A stretch of DNA of 64,000 nt from JAEUHQ01 sp964538915 (GCA_964538915.1 CAZIFB010000003.1:127679-191678); one strand, 5' to 3'. Positions 51,268-60,441 are shown, counted from the first letter of the stretch. Notes: a model not told the origin generated them from the letters alone. Program-made: numbers and translations.

Positions 51268-51744
51268 CTACTCGATGCGCTCGAACTCCAGCGAGTTCTG
51301 CGCATCCTGGTGCAGACGCAGCGTGCCGCGCTCGACCACCACGCGGCGCGTCTCCTGAGTCCCTGGCTTCTCGACGTGCACGTCGCCGTCGCCGTCGTTG
51401 AACCAGCCGAGCCGGACCTCTGTCTCGAGCGAGTCGCCCTTCTGCGTCCACGTACGAACGCCCGCGCGCACCAGCGGGCGATCTGGCGCAGCGCCGGGCC
51501 CCTCGAAGCACACGACCATGTGATGCTGCGTCAGCACCAGGTAACCGCGCGCAGGTCGCGGGTCGACCTGTCCGGCCACGATCCGCCGGCGCAACTCGAA
51601 CACGCCTTCGTACGGGTGCCGCGCGGGCAGCCCGGGAACTGCCTTCGGCGCAGCGGCCACGGGCTTCGGCGGCTGCGGATCCTGGACGGCCGCGGCGAAC
51701 GCGGCGCCGAGCACCAGCACCGCACCGGAGAAGATGACGTTCAT
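51268..51744 (-). CDS. Small secreted protein, unknown
   Basis: A 158-residue exported protein (MNVIFSGAVLVLGAAFAAAVQ), ATG 51744 lying 10 bp after the stop of the upstream gene, so in one operon with it. The mature part is beta-rich: GVFELRRRIVAGQVDPRPARGYLVLTQHHMVVCFEG and LRLHQDAQNSLEFERI. The GYLVLTQHHMVVCFEG segment resembles small lipocalin-like exported proteins, but I cannot assign a family. It could be an accessory of the membrane-anchored regulatory-like protein upstream. Confidence 0.7.
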   Translation of the reverse strand: MNVIFSGAVLVLGAAFAAAVQDPQPPKPVAAAPKAVPGLPARHPYEGVFELRRRIVAGQVDPRPARGYLVLTQHHMVVCFEGPGAAPDRPLVRAGVRTWTQKGDSLETEVRLGWFNDGDGDVHVEKPGTQETRRVVVERGTLRLHQDAQNSLEFERIE

Positions 51745-51754
51745 GGGGAGGTCC

Positions 51755-52978
51755 TCATTCGACGGCGATGACGACGTTCGCGATCGCCTTGCCCGGCTCG
51801 AGGTCGACGCGCCGGCGCCCCGATCGCACCTGCGGGCGGCGCTTCGGCACACGGATGTCCTGCTGCGCGCGGATCTCCGTCGCGCCTGGGAGGAGCCCCG
51901 CCAGCTCGAACTCGCCGCGCGAGTCCGTTCGCACCGCGTGGTCCTCACCGCAGTAGACGAGTGCTTCCGCGATCGGCGTCCTGGTCGCCGCGTCGACCAC
52001 TTGACCGCGGACGGCGGCGCCGATCACGACGTCGATGACGACGGAGTCTCCGCTCGCGCGCGCGAGCGCGTGCGCCATCGTCGGCGGCAGGCCGTGCACG
52101 AGCAGTCGCGGCTGCGTGTCCACCGGCACGTGATCGAGCCGGAACGAACCGTCCGCAGTGAGCTGCGCCTGCACGCCCGGCAGGCCGCGCGCGAGCACGT
52201 ACAGGGTCGTCGGATCGATGCCCGCGGGCAGCCGGACGCGACCCTGGGAGACGCGTGACCGCACCAGCGGCACGACGGTGTCGCCCTCGCCGCCTTCGCG
52301 TCCGACCGGGCGATGCGCGATCGCGAAACCCGGCGCCAGGACGCGGAAGCCGAGCCCGTCGAGAGCGATGTCGATGCCGTCGATGGCGAACCGGCCATCT
52401 GCATCCGTGCGCGCGGTCCCGAGCACGATGCCGTGTTCGCCGCCTCCCATCACGAGGACCTCGGCGCCCGCGATCGGCTCCTGCGCAGCACACCTCCATC
52501 CGAAGCACCAGCTCGCGATGGGCTCGACGACCCGGCCGCGCAGCGTGCCCGGCGCCCGTAGTTCGACCCGCACCGACTCCCCGAGTCGGACCGCGCGGAA
52601 GCCCGTGCCCGATCCCGAAGCCCGGTAGCAGACCACTGCATTGCCGGGCACCAGTTCGCTTCCGACCGTTGCGCTGGCGCCTTTCGCCGAGAACCGGCCG
52701 ATGGGCCGCGGCGGCGAGGGGGACGCGAACGCGAGGCGATCGGGAAAGAAGGTCAGTTCGAGGTCCGGCGAAGCGACGCTGCCGCCTGCGAACGTGATGG
52801 TCGTCCGCCCCGACTCGATCCAGTCCAGGACGAACCAGACGAGGCCTGCGCACGCCGCGATCGCGACGATCCCGAGCGCGATGCCGAACCTCGGCGACGA
52901 CTCGCGCGAACGTGCATGTTGCGTTCGCTCGATGCTCGTCCGATCTCGGGTTCGCGGCGCCGCCACGGACAAGACCAT
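51755..52978 (-). CDS. Membrane-anchored carboxypeptidase-regulatory-like protein (407 aa)
   Basis: The N-terminus is cytosolic and basic, then a TM helix FGIALGIVAIAACAGLVWFVLDW at ~31-53. The rest is extracytoplasmic beta structure with repeated carboxypeptidase-regulatory-like units: LRGRVVEPIA ... IAGAEVLVMGGG ... ARTDADGRFAIDGIDI; and VRGQVVDAATRTPIAEALVYCGEDHAVRTDSRGEFELAGLLPG. Such transthyretin-like folds serve as adhesion, sensor or scaffold modules; there is no enzyme domain. First gene of a two-gene operon. Divergent from sixA. Similar architecture to the genes at 53545 and 57159 and to the C-terminal part of 21349. Confidence 0.8.
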   Translation of the reverse strand: MVLSVAAPRTRDRTSIERTQHARSRESSPRFGIALGIVAIAACAGLVWFVLDWIESGRTTITFAGGSVASPDLELTFFPDRLAFASPSPPRPIGRFSAKGASATVGSELVPGNAVVCYRASGSGTGFRAVRLGESVRVELRAPGTLRGRVVEPIASWCFGWRCAAQEPIAGAEVLVMGGGEHGIVLGTARTDADGRFAIDGIDIALDGLGFRVLAPGFAIAHRPVGREGGEGDTVVPLVRSRVSQGRVRLPAGIDPTTLYVLARGLPGVQAQLTADGSFRLDHVPVDTQPRLLVHGLPPTMAHALARASGDSVVIDVVIGAAVRGQVVDAATRTPIAEALVYCGEDHAVRTDSRGEFELAGLLPGATEIRAQQDIRVPKRRPQVRSGRRRVDLEPGKAIANVVIAVE

Positions 52979-53036
52979 ACCGACGCGGCCTTCGCCGTGC
53001 TGGAATGCGGGGAATGCCGCTCACCAGGACTCCGCC

Positions 53037-53534
53037 ATGCTGATCCACCTCCTTCGCCACGGCATCGCCGAGGATCCCGGCCCCGGAATGCGTGATGAAG
53101 AGCGCGCGCTCACCGACGAGGGCAAACGGCGCATCCGCCGCGCGGTGCCGGCATGGAGCAAGGTGGTGGACACGCCGGACATCGTGTTCACGAGCCCGCT
53201 GCGCCGCGCTCGCGAAACCGCGGCGGTGTTCGCGGAGGCCGTCGGGTTCCTCGGCGACCTGCGCGTCGAGGACGCGCTCGTTCCCGACGCGCCGCCTTCG
53301 CTCGCGGCGAGCTTGCTCGAAGCGGAGGCACTGTCGGGGTGCAAGAGTCTGGCGCTCGTCGGTCACGAGCCGCACCTCGGGTACCTGCTGGGCCTCGTCC
53401 TGACCGGTCACCCACGCCAGCCGATCCCGTTCAAGAAGGGCATGCTCGTCTGCGTCGAGACCGAGTCGTGCGCGAGTCTCGTGGCACGACTCAAGTTCGC
53501 CCTGCCGCAGCGCACCGCGGGCGACCTCGGCTGA
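53037..53534 (+). CDS. sixA: SixA-type phosphohistidine phosphatase
   Basis: A 165-residue histidine-phosphatase (RHG) family protein. MLIHLLRHGIAED carries the catalytic RHG (7-9); LRRARETAAVF and LALVGHEPHLGYLLG (second catalytic His) follow. Length and layout fit SixA, which removes phosphate from phosphohistidine on histidine-kinase/HPt or PTS proteins. ATG 53037 has an AGGA site. It sits alone between two membrane-anchored beta proteins on the opposite strand. Cytoplasmic. Confidence 0.88.
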   Translation: MLIHLLRHGIAEDPGPGMRDEERALTDEGKRRIRRAVPAWSKVVDTPDIVFTSPLRRARETAAVFAEAVGFLGDLRVEDALVPDAPPSLAASLLEAEALSGCKSLALVGHEPHLGYLLGLVLTGHPRQPIPFKKGMLVCVETESCASLVARLKFALPQRTAGDLG

Positions 53535-53544
53535 CCGCGGGCGA

Positions 53545-56532
53545 TCACTTCACGGCGGCGCCGGGTCGCAGCAGCACGTCGCGCACTCCGCCCTTCGGCA
53601 CCTCGATGTCGGGGCCGAGGTACTCCTGGCGCGAGTCGCCGAAGCCGACCTGGAACCGGACCCGGTACGTGCCGGCGTCGATGTGATCCTCCTGGAACTC
53701 GCCGCTCTCCACGTTGGCACTCGTACCGGCGACGTGTTCGCCGCGATCGCCGGGCGGTGTGTCCGACTTGATCCGCGCGAACCCGACCCAGATCCAGCGC
53801 GCCTTCTTGCCGAATGCGCCGATGTCGACCCGGCCCTTCACGACGGCGACCGGCTCGAGCTGGATGCGCAGTCCGTCGTTCGGCGAGCCTCCGGTGACCG
53901 TGACGGCGACGAGCTTCCCCCGCACCGGGTTGTCGCGGTCGCGCAGATCCTGTGCGGTCAGGGCCCACGAACCCTCGGGAACCTGTGCGAGCCGGAAGCG
54001 GCCTTCCGCATCGGTCGATGCGCTGAGCCAGCAGCGCCCCTCCTCCGAGTTCGCGCTCTTCAAGACACCCTGCGCCTCGACGTTGATGCCCGCCGCCGCG
54101 CGACCGTCCGGAAGGAGGCACACGCCGCTCATCGACGACGTCACGATGTCGACCGCGAGCTCCTTCGCTTCTCCCTGTTTCAGCTCGACGTTCGAGTGCC
54201 AGAGCATGCGGGAGCCGCCGCCCATGCCGAACGCGGTCTCGACGGAGCTCTCGACGCTCATCGACAACCGGCCCGCTGCGACGGTGCCGAGATCGAAGCG
54301 ACCTCGTTCGTCGACGCGCGCCGCGAACCGCCGCGAGTTGCCCCACGCACTGACGACGCAGCCGACACCCGGTCGGCCGTCGACCATCACCGCGCCCGCG
54401 ACGGTGGCGGTGGGGCCGTCGATCGGCTTCTCGCCGGCCTCGATGTGCACGGTCGACTCCTGGCCCACCCGGATGTCGACCTGGACTTCCTCGCGCTCGC
54501 GCCACAGCGACAGCTCCTGCACCATGCCGAGCACGCCGCCGGGCGAACGCAGCGCCTCGAGGGACTTGATCGCGACGAGTTCGTACGAGCCCGGCTGCAG
54601 TGCCGCCACGAAGAACGTCCCGTCGACGCCCGGCGTGAGCATGTTCGGCAGGGTCTCCGTCGCTCCGCGCGACTCGCTGCCGCGACGTCGAATCATGCCG
54701 ATCGAGAACCTCCCGGGCGGCGGCACCTGCCCGTTCTCGGTGACGACACCGCGCAGGGATCCGGGAGTCTGCATGACCAGCACGACTTCCTCTCCGAGCT
54801 TCACCTCGCCGTGCACCGCGCCCCACTTCGGATGCTCTGCCGTCACGCGCAGCGATTCCCCGCGGAGTCTGTCGATGCGCAGGCGGCCGTCGTCGCCCGT
54901 GAAGCCGCACGCGACCGGCATGTCCTGCAACCGCTGGCCTCCACGCGGCGACCCGAACACCCGCGCGTTGCGGACCGGCCGATCCTGATCGGTGACGACC
55001 CGGACATTGAACAACTGCGGTTCGGTCAGCTGCAGCGCGACGCTCGTGTCGGCGTCGAGGATCTCGAACCCGACGAACGACATCGCGAGGCCCGGCGCAT
55101 CGGCGAGCAGCACGTACGGACCCGCGCCGAGGTTCTCGATGCGGAACGCACCGTCGGCGACGGGACGCAACCGTTCGCGCAGGTCGATCGGCGCCGAGAA
55201 TCCGAGCAGGTGCATCTCCGTGGCGCCCTGGCCCGGCCGGCCCGGCAGTACGCGCAGCCGCGGCTCCTTGACCGGCTGTCCGTCGGGCAGCGTCACCCGG
55301 ACGTCGACCGCGAACGTGCTCGGCAGCACGACGACGACGTCGCCCGCGATCGCCTGCGGCTGCGCGAGCGCCCACGCATGGCCCCTGCCGCGGCGCGCCG
55401 CGACCGTGACCTTGCCGGGCACGAAGCCCGTTCCCTCGAAGCGGCCCTCGGCGTCGGTCGGGGCGAGACGCTGTGCCAGATCGACCGGCGCGATCGTGAT
55501 CGTCGACCCTGCGAACACCTCGGCGCCGGCCACCGGCTTGCCCTTGGCGTCCACGACGCGCCCGGTGAGCTCTTCACCGCGCCGCAGCTTGATGCGGCCG
55601 ACGTCCTTCGTCTGGCCGGCGCGGATCTGGAGACCCGGCTTCACGTCGGAGAGGAAGTCGCGCTGCGTCGTCGCCAGCATGTTGTTGCCGGGTACGACGC
55701 CGACGAGCCGGAAGGCGCCGTCCGAGCCGCTGCGAGTCGTCGGGATCGGCAAGTCCTCGAACGCCGTCTTCACCCACTTCGGCATCTCGACGACGCGCCA
55801 CGGCGAGTTCTGCTCGCGCACCAGGAGTGCACCCTCCGGATCGAAGCGCTCGACGGGGAAGAAGCTCGCGAGGCTGCCGGGCAGGTCGGCGGCGCGCACG
55901 AGCGCGCCAGCCAGCGGCTCACCCTCTTCGTCGACGACGGAGCCGACGATGACACCGGCGTTCGGCAGCACGATGTCGCCGAGATCGATGACCTCGCCGG
56001 GCGACGGCGAACGCGAGAGGAACTGGTGCGTCGGCGCATCGGTGCCGATGCCCGCGAACAGTACGTAGAAGGCGCGCGGCCAGACGCCGCTGAACTCGAA
56101 GCGGCCGTCGTCGCCCGTCTTCGTCTCGCCCGCGACGTAGCGCGGTGCGTAGGTCGACTCCTCCGCGAAGAGGTCCACGCCCTCGGGCAGCACCGAATCG
56201 AAGGCGCCGCGATAGAGCCGCACGCCGCACCCGGCGACCGGCGCCTTCGTGTGATCGACGACGCGGCCCTTCCATCCCGTGAGCGAAGCGAGGATCTCGG
56301 GATCGTCGCGCCACCCGGCGGGCTGCATGGAGACGGCGACCCGTTCGGACGCGCGGCCCGACGATTCCTGTGGCCCCGCGTTGGCGGTCGTCACGGGATC
56401 CGGGTCGACCGGCGTCTCTGCAGGCGGCCGGCCGACCGGCGGCGGCGCCGGATCACCATGCGTGAACCACCAGACGGCCCCCAGGACCGCCGCGAGCACG
56501 AGGACCAGCACGAAGACGAACGAACGCTGCAT
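53545..56532 (-). CDS. Large membrane-anchored carboxypeptidase-regulatory-like protein (995 aa)
   Basis: A 995-residue protein with an N-terminal anchor (FVFVLVLVLAAVLGAVWWF), a Pro-rich linker, then ~930 residues of beta-sandwich repeats. At least six units show the pattern V-x-G-x-V-V-D-x-x-G-x-P-x-x-G-x-x-V followed by DGRF: GWKGRVVDHTKAPVAGCGVRLY, GSVVDEEGEPLAGALVRAAD, GRVVDAKGKPVAGAEVFAG, TVAGAVMVDGRPGVGCVVSAWG, VKGRVDIGAFGKKARWIWVG. It is anchored in the inner membrane with the stack outside, or exported. No catalytic site. SixA and NUDIX genes flank it. GGAG precedes ATG 56532. Confidence 0.82.
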   Translation of the reverse strand: MQRSFVFVLVLVLAAVLGAVWWFTHGDPAPPPVGRPPAETPVDPDPVTTANAGPQESSGRASERVAVSMQPAGWRDDPEILASLTGWKGRVVDHTKAPVAGCGVRLYRGAFDSVLPEGVDLFAEESTYAPRYVAGETKTGDDGRFEFSGVWPRAFYVLFAGIGTDAPTHQFLSRSPSPGEVIDLGDIVLPNAGVIVGSVVDEEGEPLAGALVRAADLPGSLASFFPVERFDPEGALLVREQNSPWRVVEMPKWVKTAFEDLPIPTTRSGSDGAFRLVGVVPGNNMLATTQRDFLSDVKPGLQIRAGQTKDVGRIKLRRGEELTGRVVDAKGKPVAGAEVFAGSTITIAPVDLAQRLAPTDAEGRFEGTGFVPGKVTVAARRGRGHAWALAQPQAIAGDVVVVLPSTFAVDVRVTLPDGQPVKEPRLRVLPGRPGQGATEMHLLGFSAPIDLRERLRPVADGAFRIENLGAGPYVLLADAPGLAMSFVGFEILDADTSVALQLTEPQLFNVRVVTDQDRPVRNARVFGSPRGGQRLQDMPVACGFTGDDGRLRIDRLRGESLRVTAEHPKWGAVHGEVKLGEEVVLVMQTPGSLRGVVTENGQVPPPGRFSIGMIRRRGSESRGATETLPNMLTPGVDGTFFVAALQPGSYELVAIKSLEALRSPGGVLGMVQELSLWREREEVQVDIRVGQESTVHIEAGEKPIDGPTATVAGAVMVDGRPGVGCVVSAWGNSRRFAARVDERGRFDLGTVAAGRLSMSVESSVETAFGMGGGSRMLWHSNVELKQGEAKELAVDIVTSSMSGVCLLPDGRAAAGINVEAQGVLKSANSEEGRCWLSASTDAEGRFRLAQVPEGSWALTAQDLRDRDNPVRGKLVAVTVTGGSPNDGLRIQLEPVAVVKGRVDIGAFGKKARWIWVGFARIKSDTPPGDRGEHVAGTSANVESGEFQEDHIDAGTYRVRFQVGFGDSRQEYLGPDIEVPKGGVRDVLLRPGAAVK

Positions 56533-56604
56533 CGAGGACTCCGCCGACGAGAGGGCCCGTTGTAGCCGAACCCGCGCGATCGTCTGCCGGCTACCTCGAC
56601 CCTT

Positions 56605-57162
56605 TCACGGTCGGGTCCGACTGCCTCGGGCTCGCCAAAAGGCGATCGTCGCGAGCACGATGGCGTGGTCGATCTCGCCGGTCTGCAGCAAGCCGTCCAG
56701 CTCGGCGAGCGGCTTCGTGACGACCTCGATGTCCTCTCCCGGATCCATGGCCAGGTCCCCCACCCGACGGCAGCCGGTCGCGAGGTAGCTGTGGCAGCGG
56801 TTCGTCATCATCGACGGGTTCGGCGACATCACTCCGAGCAGGCCGATGTGTTCGGCTTCGTAGCCGGTCTCCTCGCGCAGCTCGCGCCGCGCCGCCTGCA
56901 GCGGATCGGTCTCGTGCGGATCGATCAGGCCGCCCGGAATCTCGAGCGAGACCTTCTCGGTGCCGTGGCGGTACTGCCGGATCATCACGAGCTGTTCGTC
57001 CGTCGTGAGGGCCAGGACGTTCACCCAGTCCGGCGTGTCGATCAGGAAGAAGCCGATGTCCGCACCGGTCCGCGGCGAGCGACGGCGCGACTTGCGGACG
57101 TGGAAGACCTTGTAGTGGGTGAGCGTCTCGTCGCCGAGTCGCTGCCAGTCGTGGATCGTCAT
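56605..57162 (-). CDS. NUDIX hydrolase (ADP-ribose pyrophosphatase-like)
   Basis: A 185-residue hydrolase with a complete Nudix box, from Gly in PGGLIDPHETD to REETGY (G-x5-E-x7-REL-x-EE-x-G). The upstream segment QLVMIRQYRHGTEKVSLEIPGG is typical of ADP-ribose/nucleoside-diphosphate-sugar hydrolases. ATG 57162 overlaps the stop of the upstream gene as ATGA, so it is translationally coupled to a membrane-anchored beta protein, an unusual partner. Cytoplasmic housecleaning or ADP-ribose turnover is the likely role. Confidence 0.9.
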   Translation of the reverse strand: MTIHDWQRLGDETLTHYKVFHVRKSRRRSPRTGADIGFFLIDTPDWVNVLALTTDEQLVMIRQYRHGTEKVSLEIPGGLIDPHETDPLQAARRELREETGYEAEHIGLLGVMSPNPSMMTNRCHSYLATGCRRVGDLAMDPGEDIEVVTKPLAELDGLLQTGEIDHAIVLATIAFWRARGSRTRP

Positions 57163-58826
57163 CGTTGCAGGCGGAGTCCGGTCGAAGCTGTGCCCGGGAT
57201 CGCCACGGCGCCGAGGCCGGCGCCAGCTGCATCGCCGGCGACCGCGAGCCTACCGGGGCCGAAGTGATGCGTCTCCAGGCGGAACGCGCCGTCCTGTCCG
57301 GTCGTCGCGAACACCGGCAGGTCGAGAGCGCCGCCTTCGAGCACGCGGCGACCGGGAGCGAAGTCGGGAGCGGCGCGCGCGTTCGGTTCCCAGCGCAGCG
57401 TCACTCCGGCAGCGGGCACTCCGCGCGCATCCACGACGACGCCTTCGAGCAGGGCACTCAGTTTCGCCGCGAGCCGCGCCTCGGGTGTCGCCGGCAGCAG
57501 GTCGTAGTCGGCGAACGGCGCACCCGGATCGACGAGCTCGGCGTACGTGATGTGCTCGATGGCCCGGACGACGAGACGCGCCGGCTCCTTGCCGGTCGCC
57601 CGCACGACGAACGTGCCGTCCGTGCCGGTCTTCGCGGTGACCGGCGCCGCGCCCGCGACCATCCACGCCACCGTGGCGCCTGCGATGGGCGCGAGCCCCG
57701 GCCGCGAACGCACCCGTCCCCGGATGCTCGACGCGGGCAACGGCACGAGCTGGATGCGCAGATTCCCGTACGGAGGGGCCATCGGTCCGAGAGCCTTCGC
57801 TTCGTGATCGACATGACGGATCGCGAGCACGATCGGGCCGGGCAGCATCGGTCCGAGTTCGAACGCTCCGGTCGCCGACGTCGTGGCGACCAGACCCAGC
57901 GGATCACCGCCGTCGACCGACACGCTCGCTCCGGCGACCGGGGTCGTACCGTCGCCGCCGACCACCGTGCCGACGACGCGTTCGCCGGGGACGAGCCGCA
58001 CCTCGGCGCGCTGAGGCGAAGGACCAGCCGCGACCTGGACCCGCGTCCTCGCGACGAAGCCGCCGAGCGTCGCGATCTCCGCTTCGTACGGGCCCGGCAC
58101 CACGAAACGGATCTCCTGTTCGTTCGCGAGCCGGTGCACACGACCCTCCGCGTACGTGCCGAGTTCGACCGGGACGTCGCCGCAGACGGGTCGTCCGGCG
58201 AGCATGCCGTGCTCGATCCACGCGCGCTCGACGACGACGTCGCCAGGTGGCACCGGCGATGGCGCCGTCGCCGACGTCGCGACGCCACGGAACCGGACGA
58301 AGGCGTCGGCCGCGGCCGAACCGTCGGGGGCACGCAGCGACAGGACGAGGCGGGACGACCAGCGATCGCGCACCAGCTGCACACGCTGCGGCTCCTGCTC
58401 CGTCGAGCCGACTTCGGTCGGCGCGAGGCGCAGGAGGAACCCGTCCCGCACGACCGCAAGCTGTTCGCGTTCTTTCAGGGCGAGCAACGCCTTGCCCTGC
58501 TCGTCGGTGAACGCGATCTCGTCGCCGTTCGCGACGCGGCGAACCGCGGCGCCGGCGACCGGCGTCGACGTGCCGTACTCCACCACCACGATGCACGCGG
58601 TCGGCGCATCCGCGAGTCCCGCGGCCGGCGCACGCTCTTCGTTGGCACGCGTCGCGACGGTTCCCGGCGGCACGCCGGCGGCGGCGGCAGGGCCAACCGG
58701 CGACTCACTTCGATGCCCGGATCCGTTCGCACCGCCGTCGGGCCGCGGATCGCTCGAGCCGGACGTCGCGAACCATCCCACGACCGCGACGGCGACGAGC
58801 AACGCGACGACGACCAGGACACGCAT
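57159..58826 (-). CDS. Membrane-anchored carboxypeptidase-regulatory-like protein (555 aa)
   Basis: A 555-residue protein with N-terminal anchor MRVLVVVALLVAVAVVGWFA. Beta repeats follow, for example VAGAAVRRVANGDEIAFTDEQGKALLAL, VVGTVVGGDGTTPVAGASVSVDGG and IRGRVRSRPGLAPIAGATVAWM ... KTGTDGTFVVRATG. Same design as 51755 and 53545. It is promoter-proximal to the NUDIX gene (ATGA overlap). A -10-like TATGCT lies 11 nt before ATG 58826, mirrored by the divergent promoter of the GT39-like gene. Confidence 0.8.
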   Translation of the reverse strand: MRVLVVVALLVAVAVVGWFATSGSSDPRPDGGANGSGHRSESPVGPAAAAGVPPGTVATRANEERAPAAGLADAPTACIVVVEYGTSTPVAGAAVRRVANGDEIAFTDEQGKALLALKEREQLAVVRDGFLLRLAPTEVGSTEQEPQRVQLVRDRWSSRLVLSLRAPDGSAAADAFVRFRGVATSATAPSPVPPGDVVVERAWIEHGMLAGRPVCGDVPVELGTYAEGRVHRLANEQEIRFVVPGPYEAEIATLGGFVARTRVQVAAGPSPQRAEVRLVPGERVVGTVVGGDGTTPVAGASVSVDGGDPLGLVATTSATGAFELGPMLPGPIVLAIRHVDHEAKALGPMAPPYGNLRIQLVPLPASSIRGRVRSRPGLAPIAGATVAWMVAGAAPVTAKTGTDGTFVVRATGKEPARLVVRAIEHITYAELVDPGAPFADYDLLPATPEARLAAKLSALLEGVVVDARGVPAAGVTLRWEPNARAAPDFAPGRRVLEGGALDLPVFATTGQDGAFRLETHHFGPGRLAVAGDAAGAGLGAVAIPGTASTGLRLQR

Positions 58827-58837
58827 CGAGGCGCGCG

Positions 58838-58857
58838 AGCATAGCGCGCCCTATGCT
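58838..58857. promoter_or_regulatory. Mirror-image divergent -10 boxes TATGCT/TATGCT
   Basis: agcatag (58838-58844) and ctatgct (58851-58857) form a perfect 7-bp inverted repeat; each arm is a TATGCT -10 on its own strand. The reverse box is 11 nt from ATG 58826 and the forward one 15 nt from ATG 58873. The two genes are therefore likely to be transcribed from one shared, symmetrical promoter region. Confidence 0.5.
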
Positions 58858-58872
58858 GCGCCGCCGATCGCC

Positions 58873-60441
58873 ATGCCCGACCCGACCGATCGTCGCACGC
58901 CCGCACTGCGCATCCTGTGGGCAGCGGTCCTCGGCACGGGCGGGCTCGCTGCGCTGTTGTTCCTGTTCGGCGTGACCCAGCGCCTCCTCTACCCGCACGA
59001 GCTGGAGTGGATGGAGGGTGCGATGGTCGACCACGCATCGCGCGTCGCGAACGGGTTGCCGCTCTACTGCGCGCCGGGCCCGGAGCACGTGCCGTTCCTC
59101 TACGCGCCGCTGCTGTTCTGGATCGGCGGCCTCACGATGAAGTGCGGCTGCGAAGGCCTGTTCACGCTGCGCTTCGTCGCGACGGCGATGTCGATCGGGT
59201 CGGCGATGTTGATCGGACACTGGGTGAGGCGGGAGACCGGGCGGCTCGCACCGGGCCTGGCGGCGACGGGTCTGTTCCTCGCCGGCCACGGCTGGCTCGC
59301 GTGGTGGTTCGACCTCGCACGCAACGACTCGCTCTTCGTCTTCCCGTGCATCGCATGCGCCTACGTGCTGCGACACGGCGGTCCCCGCCGCTGGCTCGCG
59401 GCCGCGGCGCTCGCGACCGCCGCGTTCCTCGCGAAACAGACCGCGCTGTCGTGGCTGCCTGCGATCGCGATCGGCGCCTCGTTCGTGGACTGGCGAACGG
59501 CGCTGCGCTTCGGCGGCGCCACACTGCTCGGCACCGGAGCGGTGACGCTGGTGATGCACCTCGCGTCGGGCGGATGGTCGACGTTCTGGATCTTCGAGAT
59601 GCCGCGCCACCACGGCATCGTCGCCGCACGGATCGCGGGCTTCTGGACCGACGACCTGCGCATCCTGCTGCCGACGGTTGCTCTCGGCGTACTCGGCTTC
59701 GCGGCCGCTTGCCGGGCTGGCGATGCTCGACGAGCGCTCTTCCTCGCGGCCTTCGGCAGCGGCGCGCTACTCGCGTCCTGGATGTCGGCCATGCACGTGG
59801 GTGGCTACGACAACGTGATGATGTACGCACTGGCCGGTGCGGCCGTGCTCGGCGGCATCGCGGCCGCGAGCGATGGCCGGGTGATGCGATTCGCGGGGCC
59901 GGTCCTCCTGCTCGTGCAGCTGACGCTCTTCGCTCACGCGGCGATCGTGCGCGACCCGCTGCGTACGCTGCTCCCCGAACCCGCGCACCGCCGCGCCCAC
60001 GACGAGTTGCTCGCCTTCGTGCGGTCACAGCCGGGTCCGGTGTGGGCTCCTGGTCACGGCGGCCTCGGAGTCGCTACCGGCCGCGGCACGAGCGCGCACG
60101 GCCAGGCGATCTTCGACCTGATGCAGCTGCTGCCGCGGCTGCCGTCCGGCGAGTTCGACGTCAGCGCTCTCACCGATCGAGCGAAGCTGGCGCATCTCTC
60201 CCCGCGCGCGCAGGACGCCGTCATCGGTTTCTACGAACGCTCGGTTGCGGCCCTGCGCGAACGTCGCTTCGCGGCCGTCGTCGTCGACGACGTCGGCACG
60301 CACCTGTTTCCGTCGCTGTTCGCGCCCGGTCTCCAGGGCTGGACGCGTCGCAGCGAACCCCTGCTGCGGGAGCCCGAAGCGATCCGGCCGCTGGTCGGCT
60401 TCGACCTGCGCTCGCCGTACGCGTTGCTGGCTCCGCGCTGA
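58873..60441 (+). CDS. GT39/ArnT-like integral membrane glycosyltransferase
   Basis: A 522-residue protein with about ten TM helices in the first ~370 residues. LYPHELEWMEGAMVDHA places acidic residues in the first periplasmic loop, as in the DE motif of GT-C enzymes; LARNDSLFVFPCIACAYVLRHG and FLAKQTALSWLPA are typical of the PMT/GT39-like planctomycete family. The C-terminal ~150 residues are soluble (FAAVVVDDVGTHLFP). Such enzymes transfer a sugar from a lipid carrier to a lipid or protein acceptor outside the membrane; acceptor unknown. ATG 58873 is chosen because the frame upstream is antisense to another gene. Confidence 0.75.
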   Translation: MPDPTDRRTPALRILWAAVLGTGGLAALLFLFGVTQRLLYPHELEWMEGAMVDHASRVANGLPLYCAPGPEHVPFLYAPLLFWIGGLTMKCGCEGLFTLRFVATAMSIGSAMLIGHWVRRETGRLAPGLAATGLFLAGHGWLAWWFDLARNDSLFVFPCIACAYVLRHGGPRRWLAAAALATAAFLAKQTALSWLPAIAIGASFVDWRTALRFGGATLLGTGAVTLVMHLASGGWSTFWIFEMPRHHGIVAARIAGFWTDDLRILLPTVALGVLGFAAACRAGDARRALFLAAFGSGALLASWMSAMHVGGYDNVMMYALAGAAVLGGIAAASDGRVMRFAGPVLLLVQLTLFAHAAIVRDPLRTLLPEPAHRRAHDELLAFVRSQPGPVWAPGHGGLGVATGRGTSAHGQAIFDLMQLLPRLPSGEFDVSALTDRAKLAHLSPRAQDAVIGFYERSVAALRERRFAAVVVDDVGTHLFPSLFAPGLQGWTRRSEPLLREPEAIRPLVGFDLRSPYALLAPR

